DNA of 64,000 nt, taken from positions 3,410,001 through 3,474,000 of the forward strand of contig JAXRKN010000039.1 of NCBI GenBank assembly GCA_038502055.1, read 5' to 3'. Made by a program: the position numbers and the translations under genes. Shown here piece by piece: positions 38,302 through 51,230 of the stretch. The stretch is from Tanytarsus gracilentus (Eukaryota; Arthropoda; Insecta; Diptera; Chironomidae). Below the pieces are notes generated by a model. That model did no database searches. It was not told the DNA's origin and worked only from the letters and a program-made list of their open reading frames with translations. Each line of letters opens with the position of its first letter. Within the stretch, counting starts at the first letter, position 1.

Positions 38302-41300
38302 CTAATTTTCCAAAAACCCGTATGTACGTCACTCAACACACGTTCATTCATTAATGTGAGGAAAATTCATAAAACAGTGTTTGTCGAGTGAAAAGCACAG
38401 TTATGAATTTTTATATTATTTTTTTACGATACCGTTCACTTCTCTCCATTTCCACAGTCTATGAAACTGCTTAAATGCCGCGTGAACAAAAAAATCTTCT
38501 CTCTTACTCGGCACGACGGCTCTTCTGAGCTGATTTTCACAATATTCTTTTTTCTTCAACATTTTTCTCATCACACCGTCGTGCGACGCCGAGCTGTATA
38601 TTCATGCCATATTTTGCTAAAATAGCATCGCGAGAGAGAGAGAAGAGAGAAACAAGAATAATGCGAAAAACATTTCACAAGAGCGCGATCCGATGCTAAC
38701 GATCGGTTCTAGGTCGAAAACTTTTTTCTCTTTACCATTTCTTTCGCTTTTTTATGCTTAAGCGTAAAGCATCGCATGCGAGTGGCTAAAAGTGTTTTGC
38801 TGCAGTTCTGCAAGCGAAGTTAGTTACGGAGATGAAATGAAGAATAAGAAGAAATTTTTATAGTCGAAAGAAGATTAATGAAACTTTCGGAGAGCTGAGA
38901 GAGTTGGAGAGGCAAGGACGATTTTATGGGGAAATTTTAAAATTTGGAAGCTGAATAAGGAAATTTTATAATTGAACTCAATTAACGTTTAAATATTTTA
39001 TTTTGAAGACTAAACTAATGAACTATCGATAATAAGAGCTGCAAATAAAGCGAAAGTTGATGGTTTTTTGGAGTAAGGATTGAATTTAAATTGCTTTAAA
39101 TTTATTCATAACTTTGAAACTAAAAGATTACTTAAACAATTTAAGTAACTTTTGCATTTGAAAACCCACTTTAAAATTCTTTTTGTCCCGTTTAAATTTT
39201 TTCAGCAACCTTATAAGCTCTTCGAAGCGTGAAAAAAGGAGTTAACGATTTTATTGAGGTATCAAATTTTGAGATAATTTTATTTGCGAGGAGTCTCAAC
39301 GATCATTGTCGAGTGTGAATGTGACAAAAAGCAGAAAAGAAAAAAAAAATATTTTTTTAGCTTTGTGCGACACCAGCGCCTTCATCACTCATTCTCTCGA
39401 GAGAACAACACGGAGGCTATAATGGTGAGTGTACGATCCAATGTGTATGTGTGTACATTATATTTTATGCAACTCTAGTGGAACGAAGCACAGAAAAGAA
39501 GAAATAAGAAAATAAATTTGAGCGCAGATTAAAATTTTTTTCTTGTGCACTTTTAAAATTAGCAGAAAGAACATTTTTATGTTGAATTTTCCAGCCACAC
39601 AACGTGATCGTCATGTTTTTTGCGTTTTTCTTTATCACTTTGCGAATGAAAAATATCATCATGTAGACAGCGGGGAGTGCTTGAGTGTATTTCAGCTGAA
39701 TGTGCTTCGAAATATAGAAAAGAAAAAATTTTCTTCACTCGTGTGGGTTTCGGGTTCTCCGCAATATAAAATTAAAATATTTTAAATGATGAAATTTAAA
39801 AAGTTTTCCTCTCCTTAAGTCAAGGTTGAAATATTTTTTCCTACAACTTAAATTTTTAAATGCTCTCAACTTTTACACTCTTTCAGACTCGTGAAACTTT
39901 TATTTAATGCTTTTTTATATATGGCGTAATATTTTTTTCCATTCACAACTACCACTAGGAATTCTTTTTCGATTTTTATGCAATTTTCAATCATTCAAAC
40001 TCTCATGTTTTTTTACTGCTTGTGTCAAATGAAAACTTTTTCGACTCTCGGCTGTCGCTTTTTAAATACTCCGAAAATAAAATAATTCTGTACTTATTGT
40101 TCTCAGAGGCCTTTGTTCTTTATATATTTTTTTACACTCGCTCTCACTCGCTCTTATTTTTGGGATTCGTACAAATGATCGTAAATGCAGCAGTTGTAGG
40201 TTGATTTTAAGTACGTCGAGTGGGATATTGTAAGGGAGAAGTTTTATTAATTTAAGGTGTTTGAAATTTATTGGAATGATTTTTTAAATGATATAAGTTT
40301 GAATTTTAATTTAAATTTCTAAATTTATGCTTCTTGCATGTTTTTAAATATTTAAATTCTCTTTAAATTATTTTAAACTTTGATATTTTAAGTTAAAATA
40401 TTTTAACAAATTTTGCTCCTTTTGAATATTTAAGACTTTAATAACAAATTCGTGTTTATACAAATCCTCAGAACAAGAATTTTAAAGCTAATGGACTTTA
40501 CTTTTAATCTGTCATCCAACCATTAAGAAACTGAATCACCAAGCTTATTCAATTCTTCAAGAACACAAAACGAATTATAATGAAAAGCTTTTTGTATATT
40601 TTATTCGACCTAAAATAAGGCCAATGACATTTTTCACACAGCGCACAGTCCAAACTTTTCCATTATATATGGCCCAGTAAGATAAATGATGACTTTAATT
40701 GAAACCATTAAAAATGTTAAAACCTTTAACTTATTTTAACTTAAATTTCAAAAAATTTTAAATTTCAAAGCTCACATCAAAATTATTATTTTTTCACTCA
40801 AAACTTAAAACTCCTTCCCACAAATTCACTCACATATTCCAAGTATTTCAACTCAACTGTTTTCTAAAAATAAACACGATTGAAGAATTTTTTCATCCCT
40901 GCATTACGGAATGACTCAGAAAATAAAATTTCATCAAACGATGAAAAAGCTTTCTTAATCTGAATGACGTCATCGTCGACATTTTCATTATTCCCCGTAG
41001 TTTATGAGGAAAAATTATAGAATTTAATTTACCAAGCAGCAACAACTTCCAAGTCATTAGCTTTTTGTGTTGACATTCAGCGATTAATAAAAGTAAAAAC
41101 GAAAAATAAAGTTGAATAAGAAAAAGAAGAAGCGCAAAAAATATTCCACGTCATCAGTTTGCAAATATGTTGAAGCTTGTTAATAATAATTTATTTCAAT
41201 AAAAGCTCTTTAGATATTCTCAAGCAGCATGGAAGAAAGTCTTAGAGTTTTATTTTTATGCACAATGTGAACTCAATAAAGAAAAAAATTTATACACGAA

Positions 41301-44300
41301 AAAAAAAATAGAAAAATGAGCGATTCTCACTCTCACTGTGGTGGCGTGTGCACAAATTGGATTAATAATAGAAAATGATATTGCCTTGGCCGTCCGAATG
41401 GTATATTTGAGTGTGTGGTTGGTTGGAAAATTTTTGTGTGCGTTTTTTCGAGTTAGTTTAAGCTTTTTAAGAGAAATTTTCATACGCCAAGCTTTTGAGA
41501 AAAGCTCAACTGTGACATTGACATGAAAAACGTGCGAATGGAAAATTCCATTCGAGATTTTCTCCCGTGAGCTTTTTATTGAGAAAAGAAAATCTTTTTA
41601 GATTGTTAAATTTGAGCTAATCTTTTTTATTGAAAATTTTATAAAACCTCGATATAATTTTATAAATATTTTTAACAATTAAAACTAAAATTTTTATCTC
41701 ACAACGGAAAATTATTTTATCGCATTTTTATCAAATCGAGGTGAAAAAGCTTAATTGCATTTTAATTGGCAAATCAAATTTTTTCACCTCAACTCGTTCG
41801 ATATCGATTGGAAAAGCCATTTTATGCCTTCGAAATCGATTCAGGATATTTTTTCTCTTTCTCCGAAGCAAGCAAAGTGTGTCACTCCAACAACAAATCG
41901 CTTCAGCTTTTGCTTAGGCTTCAGAAGTCAATAATTTCTCTCCATTTTCTCTCACAAGCTTTCAATATCGATTAAATTTATTTTTCTATTTTGAATTGCA
42001 TTTTTTTTTCTATTTTATTTAGATTGAAATTGTAAATTCTTGTGGAGCGACTTTTCCCACTCATCAGATTAACTTTTTAATTAAATTTTCATTCGGTTCA
42101 GCGGGATTTTTAATTAGGAGTTTTTTGGGTGTTGAATTTCATTACATGTACGACCTGTTTTTCGTGGGAAAATTTGAATTTAGTTAATTGAATTTTCCTT
42201 TGATTTTTGAAATTTGAACTTTATGTTAAAAAAGTAAAAAGTTGAAGCACAAAATTTTACAGAAATTTTAAAATTTTGTTCCCACAACACCAAAAATCAT
42301 CTTCTTACTTTAGCTTTCATAACTTCAAATAACGCAAATGAAATTCCTCGCTCCAAAAAAGTTGCGATGCGAAAAATTATCTACACAATTTTTTTTGCGT
42401 AGTAGAAGAGAAAGAAGATTTTTTTTCATAAAGTTAATTGAGACGTAAAAAAATATTTTTCACACAAACTTGGAGTTGTGACACCTTCTTACACTTGTCT
42501 GAGCGTGATACTGCGAATGTTTTTGAAAATTTTCTGAGAATATCTCGAGAAATATTTTCAGGCTCACCGAAAGGTTGATGATGCTTAAAAAGTGGGTGGT
42601 GAAAGTCATTGTGGAAAAGTTTTTACATCTCCATAAATCAAATTTATCTCAATGATCTCTTTTACTTTATAAAGCGACCTTTCTTGTGGACTTTTTCGAT
42701 TGAGATTACTCTCAAAGTCATTAATGAACCTCTTTGGGATGAAATTTTCATGCTGTTCACATGATGATTGTTGACCACACAAACCGCACGTTGGCTTTAT
42801 CATGAAAAATTTACTTGTAATGAGATAAAAAAGATTTTAATGGTGGCGAGTTGAGTTTTTAAATTTAGTTGAAAGATTGATCGAAATTGTCAAGTTTTTG
42901 TGTGGCAGGATTTAATGGTTATTGATAAAGAATTGCTACGGAAACTTAAAATTAAAATACTTTAATAATTTAAAAGTTTATGTTGTCAATTTTATCTTTC
43001 ATAAACTTTATAGAATTTATTTTTAAAATATTAAAAGTATTAAAATTTTAAATGAAACCGGAAATTACGACTAAAAAATTATTTTCATCAATTGCGTAGC
43101 TTGTTTTAAAATCATCATCGCTTATCTCCTTTCAAAATTTTTCTCATTCTCTAATAAAATTAAAAGTCAATTCTGACTCATTAAATTGAGATTTTAACGC
43201 AAAAATTATTAAAACTTTTAATACGCATATTTGATATTTGATATAATTTCCGAAAGAGAAATTCTTTCATTTTATAAAATTCAACTTATGCTATGTAAAA
43301 TAAATGTGAGGGGATGCGAGTGCACAATTCTACGAAAAAAGTACAGTCAACGAGGCATTTCATCTCTCTTTTTTGAGCGAAACTGTACTTTTCATGTTTT
43401 ATGTTGTCTCTCTCATTCTCGGCAGCGCAAAGAATGCTTACAAAATCAAATTTTTAACACACGATGCGAGGGAAGAGGAAATTTTCTACGGTGCGGAGGG
43501 AAAGCGCAGTAACTACGCAAAATTTTCCCTAATTTTCGAGAAAAACTTTTTTGCCGAAATGAAAATATACGCATCGAGATGCAACCCCAAAGAACGAAAC
43601 ATTTATTCATGTGTATTTGTGTGTTCGGTAGGGAAAAATAGACTTTCAGGAGGGAAACTTGTGTGACGCTGCATGCTCAACTGGTGAGATGTTTCGATAA
43701 AAATTTCTCTCGTTTTCAACCCCAACCCCTCGTCATCGAATTCTATTTACTTACGGAAATGAATAATGGGAAAGGTACACGAGATAAATGCACGCACTAA
43801 TACAATCGCATGCACTTGATCCCATTTTATGTTTTATTAATGCCGTTCGCAAATTTTCTAGATGGTTATTTTAGAACTCTCGTAAAAATGCATCGAGCTA
43901 TGCTACAAGTGTTTTTATCATATCTATTTTTATTAAATGCAGTCCTCCCTAATGCTTTTTTTTCTGTATGTTCAAGAGATAGTTTTCTGTGCATCGGAAA
44001 TGAAATAACAAAGTCAGCATAGCTCGCTCCATCGACACGTACAAAGAGCAAATATGAGTGCAGAGAAAGAGAGAGAGAGAGAAGAGAAAAGCAACAGTAA
44101 CTCGATCATCATCATCGTCGTCGTTGTAACATATCGGTTGGGGCATAAACCGGAAAGTGTGGATATATATGAACATTTTTCGAACATGAAGTGGATGAGG
44201 AAAAATAGTAATTTTAACTTAGCTTACGAGCGATTGCGATGATGATGATAAAATAGCTTTGTTGAATTTTTGGGGGAACAAATAAAAAGAAGAAAATTTA

Positions 44301-47300
44301 TAAAGATGGACGAATGGTTTTTCGGAAGCAAAGTGAATTTTTTTGAAGATTATTAAAGTTTAAATTTATTGAAAATATTATTCTAAAATCTTAAATATCT
44401 CGAACATTTTAAAAGCCATTTAAAATAATAAAACAACTCAAAAGTTTTACATCAATGCGCAATAAAATTTACAACTTAATCCAGAGACATTGAAATGTCT
44501 ACCCTTAAAAAACTAGTTTTCGAACCAAATATTTATTTTGTATACTTTCAAGAAATATCAGTTTTTAATTTTTCTTAAGTTTAAATTTAAAAGTTAATTA
44601 AATATTAATAGCATTTTTAAATATCCCACAATTTTTTATTGTCTTAAAAATTTGCAAAGTCTAATTCTAAGAATCTACGTTACAGTATTTACATCACTCA
44701 ACCTCCACCTTTCACCCCACACAGTTGCTAGACAAACAAACTTTAAAACTTCCTTTAGCATTCCTCTAAATTATTATCTAGAAGCATTTTATCTAAATTA
44801 AAATTTTTCTCCCCATCTCGTCATAGAATCATTATTTTAAGTAATAAACCGCGATAGAAGCACATGGTTGAAACATGAAAAATATGTGTGGAGACCGCAA
44901 CAGCTTCTATATTCAACAAAATGGAAGTCAAAGAGAAATTCACTACGCACAAATTTTTCCTATATCGAGAGTAAGAATTGTCTTCATGGCTTAGAGCATA
45001 ATTCCCCGATAGTAACGAAAGAGAGAGAGCAACAAACATTTATAGGCAGTTGTTTAAATGTCGACAAAAAATGATGCCGGGAGAGAGACAGTAGTGAGTG
45101 AGTGAGAGAGAGAGTTAAGGACAAGCGCCTGTGTTAGTGCACACGGGCGAGTGTTTACACTCACATGACTGGGAAAAATCGTAAAAGAAGGCAACAAAGC
45201 ATAAGAATCGAGAACATTTTGTGTATTTGTATGACGATAATGTTTCCATGTTGTTGTGTGTGCAGATGTTGAATTTTTATTTTCTCTCTCTCATACTGCT
45301 GTCGTTGTCTTTCCATTAGAAACTTCTTGTTCTTATTTCGCTACTTCTCTTTCCTCCTCCTCGAAATTATTCCTTTTTGAATATTTTCTTCTTTCAATTC
45401 GGTTCTGCGGGTGCTTTTAGAATGCTCTTTTCGTAAAAGGGGCATTATTAAATAATTCTTAGCGTTTATGATAATCGGGATGATTTTTAAGACGAATTTT
45501 TGTTGAAATATTTGAGGTTTTTTAAAGCTTTTTAATAAGATTTTATTATGTGAAATGATTTTGAATTTAATTAAATTATTTTGTGACTTGTGTAAATAAA
45601 ATTGGGGTTTTAGTTTGTATTTTGCGATAAATTTTGGCAGTCTTTTAGGAAAGATAGATTAAAAAATATCTTCCTAAAAATTTCAAAACATTAAATAGAC
45701 CAAAAAAATTATTAAGGGGATAAAAAGGGAATAAAGTTAGAAAACTTAAAATAAACCATCCTAAAATTTCTAAAAAATATGAAAAACATACAAATAATTT
45801 TTTTAAAAAAATTTCACAAATTAAACCAAAACCACAAGTGTTTAAAGTTCACCTTAAAAGTCAATAAACTTTATCAAGGTCTCTTTAAACTTTCCCTTTT
45901 TATCAATCACCATCCAACGCAAATTTTCCTTTTTATATTACTCGATAAATTTTCCTACACATCGCACATGTGTTCGTGTCTCATCACAATATAACATAAT
46001 CTCTCCCGGTAGGATATAATCATGATGTAAGTAATATGCGAAATGAAAATCAACAGTCGACTCTCACTTTGTGTTAGTGTGCTTATGAAAGGAATTTTTT
46101 TTCGTGTGCATCGTATGCCAGTCATAACAAAAAAGATAGAACACAGCAGTTTACTCGATCCTGCCGCAATGTGAAATGTTTTGTAAAGCACGAGAGTAAA
46201 AGAAAAAAATTTCTCCATTTTTCTCCCCCAAAAAAAATTACGCGACTGAATGAAAGAGAAGAAAAGTTATCGAGTGAAAGCGAAACACCAAAAACATGTG
46301 CTGATAGTAGAAATTTTCTTTCGCTTCCATGAACGCCCACACGCAATGAATTTTTTTGCGGACTGTTGATCATATGACGTCGATTGGGGAGCATTGGAGT
46401 TTTAAACGAGAGAGAAAAGGAAAATTGCAATGCCCGAATGAGAAGAAAAGGGATGAAATTGTTGACGCGGGTATTTAAGGAAAGGAATGAAGAGGGTCTT
46501 GGGTGATTCGGTGATAAAATTAGAACGCTTAAGACGAAGATTTTTATAGGTGGCAAAATCTGATAATGATTTGTGCGAGGACATTTTTGAAGCTGATGAA
46601 AATTTGTTGAGGATGCTTGAAGAGGTTTGTTAAGGTGCTTTTATGAATTAATTAAATTGTGTAATATTAAGTTTAATTTTAGACAATTTCTTTAAAGTTT
46701 TAGGAGCTTCTATGAGTAACGAATGCTGTATATAATTTCAGTATTTTACAATCGCAATTTGATTAAGTTTAATTTACAATTTCAACAAGGAAATTGGGGT
46801 TTTTGATTAGACTTTAAAAAACATAATGAAACTTATTCAGGACCTTCTTTAAATTTAAGTTTAATATTTTCTAAAAATCTCATGTACACATTTACATTTT
46901 ACAAAAATTAATGAGCAACTTTTGTTGGTCCAGAAAAAAGCTTTTGGAATTTTATTAAAATGACGAAAATAGTTTTACACTTTCTACAACTTTTTGCAGG
47001 ATTAATTTATTTCAAACTAAAAATTTATTTTTAAAGGTCTAAAGATAAATTTTAAAAGCTTTTGAAAAGGTGTAAATGCAAAAATATTCTCGATGAACAT
47101 TTTATCGTTCAAAGCTCGAAATATGTTCGAGTATTAATATCTAAAATATTTTCCGATCATTTACCGGAAAAGCGATCACTTTACATTTCCTCACAACATC
47201 TCAAAAGTTCTCTTTTTTCTTTTCGCGATTCTGTTTTCTTCTTCTTTCGCGTTATGAAAAAAATTATTACGAACATTTTCTGTGCTGCACGAGTTAATAT

Positions 47301-48811
47301 AATGGATATATGCAACAACAACAAATCAATGATGATGGAAGATAGAGAAGAGAAAAAAAGTTGTTTATGCGAAAAAGAAGATGGCGAAATCCATCGTCAT
47401 CATCATCTTCTACGACAATCGGAGATAAACACAGGAAAATTCTCACATGCATTTACTTACCGTTTTGTCTTCTTGTTCTTATTAATTGTTGCCATAGCAA
47501 TTTCCGAGGAAACTCCTGACTTACCTGCACTATGGAGTTTTAACAAATTTTTGATTGTACGAGGGAAAAGCTTTTAAGCGTGGAAAATTAAACTGTAATG
47601 AATGTTTTCACGGGGCGAATTTGTGAGGTATGTTAAACTTTTTAGTTCGGAAAGAAAACTTTCTGATGGGGTTGATCGTGAATTTTTGTCACATGAGATT
47701 GAAATTTACCATTCCAGGGTCGTGTCAGGACTCGATTATAAAATTAAGTGACATGATTTATAATCAACCCCTGCAAATGTTATGATCTCAAGATTCAGGA
47801 TATTTCATCTTCATATAATTCTTCACACTTAAATTCACCCGTAGTACAAAAACTTTTCGACATCATTTCTCAATAATAAGAAGAAAAAAGAAAATTTTCC
47901 AAAACTCACCGAATGCAATATTTTTGTATTATTGAGCAGCGCCACCACTACAGCCATTTAAAAAGCACAATTCCATTCATTCCTTCGGCCTCATGAGTGT
48001 TGCTGGCACGATTAGTATTTATATAAAAAAAGCCGAAAGCGACTCGCTTTCAGGGACGAAAAATGTCAAACCAAATTTCGAGAGTTGTTTCACTATTTAA
48101 AACTTAATTAAATTAAATTCTCCACTGAGAAATGGGGTTGAAGGTAAGAAAAGTAATTTTAGCACTTTTTATAGTTAAAAATTCACTCATTTGTTCTTAA
48201 TTAAAAATCATACTAAATTCATAAGAGGGCAAATTAAAGTTTTATTTTGATAAATTTTCAATTATTTTTCTTTTTTGTGTTCTCTCTCTGTTGTGAACTC
48301 AAAAAAAATATAAAATAAAAATTATTTTTTTTATTCGTGTCTGAAATATTCTCTACATGTAACAACACAATGAAAGTTGTAAAGCGACTGACTCGAGAGA
48401 TTTTGTGTGGAAAAAAAAACATTTGAGAGATGGATATGAGCGTAGTGGTGTGTGCGGTGTGTGTACGTACACGAAAGTATAAATTGAGAGAGGAAATTTT
48501 ATATGAAATTAGGGTGGGCTAATTGTCATACTTACAGGCCATTTTTGTGTGAATTTTCCAGTAATTCAAAGTGTTTAAACATTTTTAAAAATAACTGAAA
48601 GTAAAATTTAATAAAAATTTATCCACAAACTCCGTAATTTAGAATTAAAAATTATCAAGAGACTCTCTCAAATCGGATCCGTCAAAAAAAGCTTTCTATT
48701 TCTCTCTCAATTCTCTCATTTTGTTGTTTTCTCTCTCACGAAATTAATCGCAACCACGAGAAAAGTAAAGAAAAGTCAAAATTTAATTTTCACACAATTT
48801 CCACGCGTAAA
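38302..48811. other. Gene-poor AT-rich stretch with GA-rich islands
   Basis: Ten kilobases without a supported gene. GA-rich runs occur at 38632-38650, 44061-44090 and 45081-45114, all of the GAGA-factor type. Open frames of 107-171 residues near 46.1-47.6 kb are not convincing (see findings and rejections). It could be regulatory DNA or a long intron. Confidence 0.55.
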
Positions 48812-49406
48812 ATGGCATTTAGAAGCTTGTTGAGGATACCGAAGCACATAACGCTTCAGAAGACATTCAATGTGAGTTAAGACACGACTTTGTTGACATC
48901 TAAAATATTAATGTTTATTTTTCTAGCGATCAATTTCATTGGCACCGACAAAATTCAGTAGATTTCAGTCATCGGAAAAATTTGAAGGCATCGATAAGCA
49001 TCCGGAAGTTGAAATCATTCAAAATCCGCCCGAGTGGAAGTATGTTGAGCAATTGTTGGCTAAAAAGTTGATTCCACAACCTGAACCAAAAGCTGAATAT
49101 CCTTCAGGCTGGAAACCGCAAGATCCAGAAAAGTATAAGACACTTCCATACTACATCCGACGCACAAAAAATCAAATGACTCCGATTTATCTTAAAGTTC
49201 AATTTAGAGGAATGAGAAGACACACTTATGTCAAGAATATCGAGGGTGATATCTGGAAAGCTGAAAGAGATTTCATTCAGGTCATTAAGGAGCGCATCGG
49301 AAATTTGCCTGTCTACTCACAAATCAACGAAATGAATGGATTGATTAAAATTAAAGGCGACTATGTGACGCTGTTGCAAAAATATCTGTTAACTCAAGGA
49401 CTTTGA
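48812..49406 (+). CDS. mRpL49: Mitochondrial large ribosomal subunit protein mL49
   Basis: Two exons, 48812-48871 and 48927-49406, give 179 residues. The first exon supplies a presequence (MAFRSLLRIPKHITLQKTFN) with basic and hydroxylated residues and no acids. The second holds the Img2/mL49 domain, with WKYVEQLLAKKLIPQPEP, PYYIRRTKNQMTPIYL and GDIWKAERDF. The C-terminal part (PVYSQINEMNGLIKIKGDY) is typical of the family. The protein is a component of the mitochondrial 39S/54S ribosomal subunit. The first exon ends at a codon boundary with a GTGAGT donor. A poly(A) signal AATAAA at 49445-49450 follows the stop by 38 bases. Confidence 0.93.
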
Positions 49407-50097
49407 AAGTCCTTTGTCGATGTTCAGAAAATTAGAATATGAGAAATAAATACTTGAAAAATTTAACGGAAATAATTAGGGATTTAATTTTTATAAAAGT
49501 TCACAACAGCACCTAAAAAAGAATAATTTCATATAATTTTTTTATCGTTTATTATTAAATCTTTTTTTAATTTAGGTTTTTACATCTTTTGTGGAACTTT
49601 TTGATGTTGAGATAAAACACGAGCAAAATTACAATTAACACAAAAGTTTTTAAAATATTTTTTGAGCTTGGAAAAGTTTTTAGATAAGGTTTAAGAATAT
49701 GATTTGAAGAAAATTTAATTTAGTTCATTTTTTAATAAATTTCTTTCAGGAAATTACTTCATAGTGGAGTGCATTCAAAATTTTTTAATATTTTTCTAAT
49801 TTTAAAATCTCCACAATTAATTAAAAAAATTATTCCACATAGTTGGATGAATAAATTATTCAATCTATCAATACTGAATAAATAATTCCAAAGATCATTT
49901 AAAGATAATTTTATAATGTCAACGTGCAAGCGTTCAGATGAGTCTTTTAATGCCTTTTTTATAGTCTTAATATGCCTTTGTTATTTACTTAAGAATTTGG
50001 ACGAGACATTTGTTCATTTGCGCAAAAACTATCAAGACTTTAAAATTCTTTCCAAACCATAAAATCTTTTCAAGCTCAAAAAAGTTATTTAAGAGGT

Positions 50098-51230
50098 TCA
50101 CGCGTGCGTTGCTGTCGCTGTTCGTTGATGTACTCGATTATTGCTTGTATTCGTACTATTACCTTTCAATGCTTTTCTAATTACCGTCCAATCCTCCATA
50201 ATTTCTTCATCGTGAAGCATGTAGACGATATAAGGACCTTGTACAGTCACCGGCTTTTTCTTGCCCGGTCCACGCACCTTATTCGACCGCGAACTTGATC
50301 CAAAATCACCCCAATAGATATCAACATTATGGCTATCCTCCTCGAGTCGTCGAATTTTCTCGTTAATCTCTTCCATTAATTTATCTACAGAGAGTTGCTT
50401 TTCACTTTCGTAGTTTTGACGTGCTGCTTGCTCCTCTGACTCGTACTTATGGCGGATATTTTCAAGTCGATACTTTTTGAGTATTTCAGCTACCTCTTTG
50501 CGTGCATTCATTCGATCGGCGAGAGCTTGAAGCGGTCCTAGGTACTCTTGAGACATTCCATTTTCGATTTCGTGCAATTGAAAGTCAACTTGTCTGTAAA
50601 GAGTGAAATAAATTGTTTTAATACAGAGTGTGTCTATCATAAATTTGTAAAGTGACTAGGGCTCTAAACAACTGAGGGGTTTTAACAATATAAACTAACT
50701 GGATGTGAACTAAGGATATCCCTAGAAAATCGTCACTGGATGTGCTTGTTGGTCTAATAGCATGATGAAAAGAATAATTTTAAGTATTAAATAATAATGG
50801 CAGTATGAAAATGCCTAATCTAAAATTAGCTGGATGTTTGTTATGCAACTGGATCTAATGAAATCACCCTTAAAAACTAGATATCAGTATCTAAAGTTAA
50901 CTTAAAACATGCGCATTAAATGCGAGGTGGATACTGTTTGATTACTTACTTGATTCTCTCTTTGTATAAGTCCTCACGCAACACAACAAACTGCTTCTCT
51001 AGGTCAGCTAGAAGTTGAATGAAAATTAGATCTAGTCAGTTGGATGTTTTTGATTTTAACTTACATAATATCTCATTGTAGTCGGATATCTTTCGTCCTA
51101 TCCTCAACTCATTTTCCGTCATCGATGAGCTTGAATCATCAGATTCCATTTCGGAGTCACTCGAATTATTGCTCGAGTTCATCTCCTTCTCAGATTCTTC
51201 ACTTTCTGCGTCGTTGGGCATTTTTACCAT
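50098..51230 (-). CDS. BRMS1L: BRMS1/Sds3-family Sin3-HDAC corepressor subunit
   Basis: Three exons: 51230-51065, 51007-50950 and 50593-50098, giving 239 residues. The acidic serine-rich N-terminus (SESEESEKEM-like) leads into the Sds3/BRMS1 domain: SDLEKQFVVLREDLYKERI joins KQVDFQLHEIENG across the introns, followed by a long helical region (EYLGPLQALADRMNARKEVA) and a C-terminal IVYMLHDEEIMEDWTVIRKA block seen in BRMS1-like proteins. Family knowledge: these proteins dimerise through the coiled coil and act in the nuclear Sin3 histone deacetylase complex. Human BRMS1 is 246 and BRMS1L 323 residues, so this is on the short side but complete. It is convergent with mL49 with about 690 bp between stops. 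Confidence 0.92.

Noticed and set aside
42606..42803. 65-residue - frame beginning MIKPTCGLCGQQ
   Set aside because: It looks more protein-like than its neighbours, but it is isolated, short and without exons or signals. Chance cannot be excluded.
46122..46556. 144-residue - strand frame
   Set aside because: S/F/L-rich low-complexity translation of purine-rich DNA, no recognisable domain, competing frames on the same strand.
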